Shown: piece after piece, positions 5,027 to 8,377 of the stretch
How the letters are laid out: each line of letters begins with the position of its first letter
Numbering within the stretch: position 1 is the first letter of the stretch
Source of the DNA: an uncultured Kiritimatiellota bacterium
GTDB taxonomy: Bacteria > Verrucomicrobiota > Kiritimatiellia > RFP12 > UBA1067
DNA length: 8,377 nucleotides
Direction: 5' to 3'
Assembly (NCBI GenBank): GCA_934667295.1
Contig: CAKULR010000070.1
Span: 1 to 8,377, forward strand
Translations under genes and position numbers: made by a program
The notes under the pieces: model-generated
The model's input: the letters and a program-made list of their open reading frames with translations, nothing else
Told to the model about the DNA's origin: nothing
Databases searched by the model: none

Positions 5027-7767
5027 TACCAATCCTCCCTTTTCACTTCTTTCTTCTTCCGAGATATGAACCACGACGAAAAGTACACGTACCGATTCCG
5101 GTCGATCGCACAGGCGTTCCATGCGTGGTTCGCCGCGTTTGCGTCCATCCACGCCTCGACATCGCCTTTGGCGGCACGGTTCGCGCGCCACGCCTCGGCG
5201 ATCCGCGCCGGCGCGCCGCCACGGTCGCCCGGCGCGATGAAGTTGTAGCCGAGAAGGATGGATGGACCGGTCTGCGCCCAGGCCTTACCGGGCGACAGGG
5301 TGTGTTCCGTTCCACTGTAGTGCCCATTGTAGTCGTTCACGTCCAGCAGGGAACAGCCCGCAAGGATCAGGCAGTCAAGGTCCCGCCCCCAGTACGCCCC
5401 CGCCATGTCCGGCGTAAAGAGGCCCTGTATTTTGTTCGCGCTGTGACTCCCGTGCCCCGAAATGTAGAAGACGTCGCACTGGTTCATAATCTGCCGTCGC
5501 CGGGATGTCGTACCTCCATACGCAACCGTGACGATCTCACAACCAGCCGCCTTGAAGAACGATTCCGTCTGCCGCGAATTTGGAGGTTCGCTGTCAAGCG
5601 TCTTCCCCCGCTCACTCGTCGCCTTTCCACGGAAACGGTACCCCAGTCGCGAAAACGCCTCGCTGTCGGAAAGATCCTGTACGTCGGTCTCCGCGATGTC
5701 GATCCACGCCATTTCGTCCACCCCGTCCTCGTCATGGGACGGGAGCAGTCCACACGCGGCCAATTGCGCACGGGTACGGACCATGCGGATTTCCGAAGCC
5801 CCTCCGACCGAAATGAACTCGTCCGTCTCGGCAAACGCCACGGACGCCCCCTCCGGGCACGTCCCCGTCGTCTTCACCGTGAGCGAACTGCCAAGGAACC
5901 GCCTGCAGTCCGCAAGCGATTCGATCTGCGGCCTGATGGAAACCTTCACGCGCAGCGGCTCGTCGTCAAGGATGACACGCGACGCATCCAACTCCTTCCA
6001 ACTTTCCTCTTCGGGTTCGCAGACGGCAACATCCACCTGACAGGCCAGAAGCCTGAACGACTTGCCCGCCGCGTAGTTGGCCGTGCTGAAGCTGTTGTCG
6101 CACACGCCCAACACCCCGTCGGCGTTGTCGATGAGGATGCCCTTTTCGGGAATCGGCGTCCAGCGCTCCCCGGCGAGCACGGCCGTGGCGGGAAGCCCCT
6201 CGATCTGCGCCTCCCAGTCGTAGTCGGGCGTTTCCTGCGACGAGCCCAAATGTTCCACCACGCCTTCATACGCCTTTCCGCGCTCCAGCAGCCATTCCCC
6301 GGAGGCCACCTCTCCGTTCGCCGAGCAAGGCAGCGTATACGTGCGGCCGCCGCCCTCCGCCGTGATGCGAAGCGCCCAGCGTTCGGAATGGCTGCGGCTC
6401 GGATCGCCCACGCGCACCGTCACCCTGACGGCATTCGTGGGGGCCGACACGGAACCGCCGTTTCGCGCGTACTCCGCATCGGCACAGCCAAAGGTCGCAC
6501 CAATCCGCGCTGACGTGCCATAGACCCATTCCTGCCAATTCGAAAGGCCGTCGCCATCAAGGTCGCCGTCCGCTCCGTCAGCGCCCTCGGACACAAGCGG
6601 GTCCAATCCCTGCGCCACCTCCCAACCGTCGGGCAACCCATCGCCATCCGTATCGGGGTTGTACGGGTCGGTCCCCCGTACACGCTCGTCCGCATCCGAG
6701 AGGCCGTCACCGTCCGTATCGGCCAGGGACGGATCGGGACGTGCCCCGAAGAAATACACGACGGACGTTCCCCCCGTCACGGCACCCGCTTCCCGACAGG
6801 CGAGCGGCAGACGGATGTCGCCGCCCGGCGACTGCGCGCCGAACACCGCCATCGCCCCGCGCGTCGTGTCGGACAACGAACTGTACGCCACGATTACGCC
6901 ATTCGACGCCCCTTCGCGGGGGATGCCCACGCGGAACGAGAGCGACGCCCCCGCAACGTCCTTGACGCGCATCTCCGGGTAGGTGATGAAATAGTACTCC
7001 GCCCCCTCCCACAGCTCGGCGCTGGCCGTGACCGGAACGGCTTGCGCCAACTCAAGATCCGTCCAATAGGCGGCAACGGTGAAATCGTAGGGACTCACCA
7101 CGGACGTGGCGAGATCGCCGCCAACGGGCGGCGGGAACGTATGCCGGGGCGCATACGCATTCTGGAGCATCACAACACCGTTTGCCGAGACGAGGGCGTT
7201 CGTCACCGGCAGCCCTCCGATCCAGGCCGTCCATGGTAACGGCACGTTCCACGTCTCGTCGTCGCCGGGCCCCGTGGCAACGGTTTTCCACGAGAACGGG
7301 TAGGCCGAGGGAACGAAATCCAGCCGAACGACACCCACATGGTTTCCAATATCCTTCCCATGTAGGACAACGCGGAAGAACGCACGCGAAGGGACTTCTC
7401 CATCCCCGGAATCCGGCAAGGCGGACAGGGGAACCAGGAACGTCGCTTCCGTCGTGCCCGCCGCAAGCGTCAAAGCCCCCACACGCCGCCACACACCGTC
7501 TCCGACATTCTGCGCCACGTCAACGGCGACCTCCAGCAATCGTTCCGACCCACAGAGTTCCACCGGCCAGGATGCGGACAAAACCACACCGTCATCCGAT
7601 ACGCCGATACCCGTCACACGCAGCTCGCCGGACGACACGGCCCTGCAAGCACCGGACAGACCCACCGCCCCAGTATCGGCAACGCCCCCTGCGGCAAGGC
7701 AGAGGACCAGGCATCCGAGAAGGATGCCCGTCTCCACTTCGCCGAACAAACAGGGCTGTGCCGTCAT
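5026..7767 (-). CDS. Secreted multidomain protein: nidogen-like beta domain, TSP3 calcium repeats, caspase-like C-terminal domain
   Basis: The likely product is an exported or cell-surface protein of 913 residues. Residues 14-30 are hydrophobic with a GVA cleavage site near 30. The n-region has no basic residue and two acidic ones, which is unusual. Residues 160-340 resemble a nidogen-like beta sandwich, with NALVSANGVVML, YDFTVAAYWTDLEL and YYFITYPEMRV. Three thrombospondin type-3 calcium loops follow: DTDGDGLSDADE (350-361), DTDGDGLPDGWE (372-383) and DLDGDGLSNWQE (402-413). After a further beta-rich region with a PDYDW segment, the C-terminal domain (about 735-895) has CDVFYISGHGS with His772 and LDCLILAGCS with Cys805. 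This is the strand-His-Gly and strand-Cys pattern of clan CD peptidases (caspase, gingipain, CHAT). Peptidase activity is inferred; the domain could be an inactive or uncharacterised relative. The start lies 10 bases after the pump gene's stop, without a clear ribosome binding site. An in-frame stop shortly upstream excludes a longer start. Confidence 0.85.
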   Translation of the reverse strand: MTAQPCLFGEVETGILLGCLVLCLAAGGVADTGAVGLSGACRAVSSGELRVTGIGVSDDGVVLSASWPVELCGSERLLEVAVDVAQNVGDGVWRRVGALTLAAGTTEATFLVPLSALPDSGDGEVPSRAFFRVVLHGKDIGNHVGVVRLDFVPSAYPFSWKTVATGPGDDETWNVPLPWTAWIGGLPVTNALVSANGVVMLQNAYAPRHTFPPPVGGDLATSVVSPYDFTVAAYWTDLELAQAVPVTASAELWEGAEYYFITYPEMRVKDVAGASLSFRVGIPREGASNGVIVAYSSLSDTTRGAMAVFGAQSPGGDIRLPLACREAGAVTGGTSVVYFFGARPDPSLADTDGDGLSDADERVRGTDPYNPDTDGDGLPDGWEVAQGLDPLVSEGADGADGDLDGDGLSNWQEWVYGTSARIGATFGCADAEYARNGGSVSAPTNAVRVTVRVGDPSRSHSERWALRITAEGGGRTYTLPCSANGEVASGEWLLERGKAYEGVVEHLGSSQETPDYDWEAQIEGLPATAVLAGERWTPIPEKGILIDNADGVLGVCDNSFSTANYAAGKSFRLLACQVDVAVCEPEEESWKELDASRVILDDEPLRVKVSIRPQIESLADCRRFLGSSLTVKTTGTCPEGASVAFAETDEFISVGGASEIRMVRTRAQLAACGLLPSHDEDGVDEMAWIDIAETDVQDLSDSEAFSRLGYRFRGKATSERGKTLDSEPPNSRQTESFFKAAGCEIVTVAYGGTTSRRRQIMNQCDVFYISGHGSHSANKIQGLFTPDMAGAYWGRDLDCLILAGCSLLDVNDYNGHYSGTEHTLSPGKAWAQTGPSILLGYNFIAPGDRGGAPARIAEAWRANRAAKGDVEAWMDANAANHAWNACAIDRNRYVYFSSWFISRKKKEVKREDW
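5034..5039 (-). promoter_or_regulatory. Ribosome binding site of the exported protein B gene
   Basis: GGGAGG on the minus strand, 7 bases ahead of the ATG at 5026, inside the last codons of the caspase-like gene. It settles the start of protein B against an upstream in-frame extension of 55 residues that would bury the signal peptide. Confidence 0.8.
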
Positions 7768-7777
7768 ACCGCATCCG

Positions 7778-8377
7778 CTAGCCGCGCGCCTTCAGCTCGC
7801 GGCGGCGGGCGGCGCGGGCGGACATGTAGGCGAACGCACGCTTGATGCGCTCGCGCCACGTCTGGAAGAGCGCGTAGAGCCCCGGCACGAGCAGGATGCC
7901 GAACGCCACCGAGAAGAGCATGCCGAAGAACTCCGTCGTGCCCAGGTGGTTGCGGCTCGCCGCGCCGGCGCCCGTCGCGATCATCATCGGCAGCGTGCCG
8001 AGGAGCGTCGTGAGGGCCGTCATGAGGAGCGCGCGCAGACGCTCGCCCGCCGCCGCGCCGGCGGCCTCCACGATGGAGTAGCCCTCCAGCTCGTGCTTGT
8101 CCTTCGCGAACTCCACGATCAGGATCGCGTTCTTCGAGGCGAGTCCCACGAGGAGCACGAGCCCCAGCTGCGCGTAGATGCTCAGGCTGAAGCCGTAGAG
8201 GCGCAGGCCGAGGAGCGCGCCGAAGACGGCCACGAAGATGGAGAGCATCACGGGGAGCGGGATCGTCCAGCTCTCGTACTGCGCGACGAGGAAGAGGTAG
8301 CCGAAGACCACGGCGAGCGCGATGAGCGGCGCGGCGCTTCCCTCGTTGCGCGCCTCCTGGAAGGAGAGCGAGTCCCA
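7778..8377 (-). CDS. RND multidrug efflux pump, AcrB/MexB (HAE1) family, C-terminal 199 residues; 5' end outside window
   Basis: This is the inner-membrane proton/drug antiporter of the tripartite system whose outer channel is encoded at 1-1495. Visible from residue 1 of the fragment is DSLSFQEARN, then the transmembrane helix LIALAVVFGYLFLVAQYESW that follows the second porter loop in AcrB. The hallmark GLASKNAILIVEFAKD segment comes next; the Lys there corresponds to the essential proton-relay lysine of AcrB. It is followed by RLRALLMTALTTLLGTLPMM, TGAGAASRNHLGTTEFFGM and a final transmembrane helix. A basic tail (RRRELKARG) ends at a TAG. The frame is open to the window edge, so the gene continues upstream, where the periplasmic adaptor gene would be expected. 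Codon use is strongly G/C at third positions, like the channel gene. The next gene begins only 10 bases after the stop, where the channel gene would normally be expected. Confidence 0.96.
   Translation of the reverse strand, partial: WDSLSFQEARNEGSAAPLIALAVVFGYLFLVAQYESWTIPLPVMLSIFVAVFGALLGLRLYGFSLSIYAQLGLVLLVGLASKNAILIVEFAKDKHELEGYSIVEAAGAAAGERLRALLMTALTTLLGTLPMMIATGAGAASRNHLGTTEFFGMLFSVAFGILLVPGLYALFQTWRERIKRAFAYMSARAARRRELKARG

Noticed and set aside
5027..5191. A 55-residue N-terminal extension of protein B
   Set aside because: It lies wholly inside the caspase-like gene and would bury the signal peptide. The start at 5026 has a strong, well-spaced ribosome binding site and the TAATG overlap.
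5125..6513. Plus-strand open frame of 462 codons opposite the caspase-like gene
   Set aside because: The composition is arginine-rich and low in complexity, with no domain. The minus strand has TSP3 loops and a His/Cys domain in one continuous frame.

Overview
The window (8.4 kb, GC-rich) carries seven genes, all on the minus strand and almost without gaps, so gene order reads from high to low coordinates. The two end genes belong to a tripartite RND drug-efflux system. The 3' end of an AcrB/MexB-type inner-membrane pump lies at 7778-8377 and runs off the right edge. A NodT/OprM-type outer-membrane lipoprotein channel lies at 1-1495 and loses only its extreme C-terminus at the left edge. Such pump and channel genes are normally adjacent; here 6.28 kb of unrelated DNA sits between them. 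A Gram-negative host is certain from these parts. The secreted protein with thrombospondin type-3 repeats, a nidogen-like beta domain and a caspase-like C-terminus, plus general style, suggests the Verrucomicrobiota/Kiritimatiellota/Lentisphaerota group, but that is an inference.

The intervening DNA has two modules. Module 1 (4397-7767) is a 913-residue secreted multidomain protein with a likely clan CD (caspase-like) His/Cys dyad, overlapped by one base with a 209-residue exported protein of unknown family ('B'). Module 2 (1560-4209) is a type II restriction-modification system, a PD-(D/E)xK endonuclease followed one base later by a complete cytosine-C5 methyltransferase. It is followed three bases later by a 213-residue exported protein ('A').

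A and B are divergent paralogues: 100 residues align without a gap, with about 24 identities and the same WQYW and RALLG motifs. Each paralogue gene ends 9-13 bases before one copy of a perfect 40-bp direct repeat (1511-1550 and 4344-4383). The repeats therefore bracket the R-M genes plus A. Recombination between them would remove module 2 and leave B, one repeat and the channel gene with its ribosome binding site intact. The repeat copies are identical while the neighbouring paralogues are not, which points to a recent insertion or a recombination/regulatory site rather than an old duplication.

The most notable features are this repeat-bounded R-M-plus-secreted-protein module, the caspase-like protein with its coupled small partner, and their placement inside an efflux operon. 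No RNA genes, CRISPR array, transposase or integrase is visible. The longest stretch without a convincing gene is 187 bases (4210-4396), the leader of the R-M genes.
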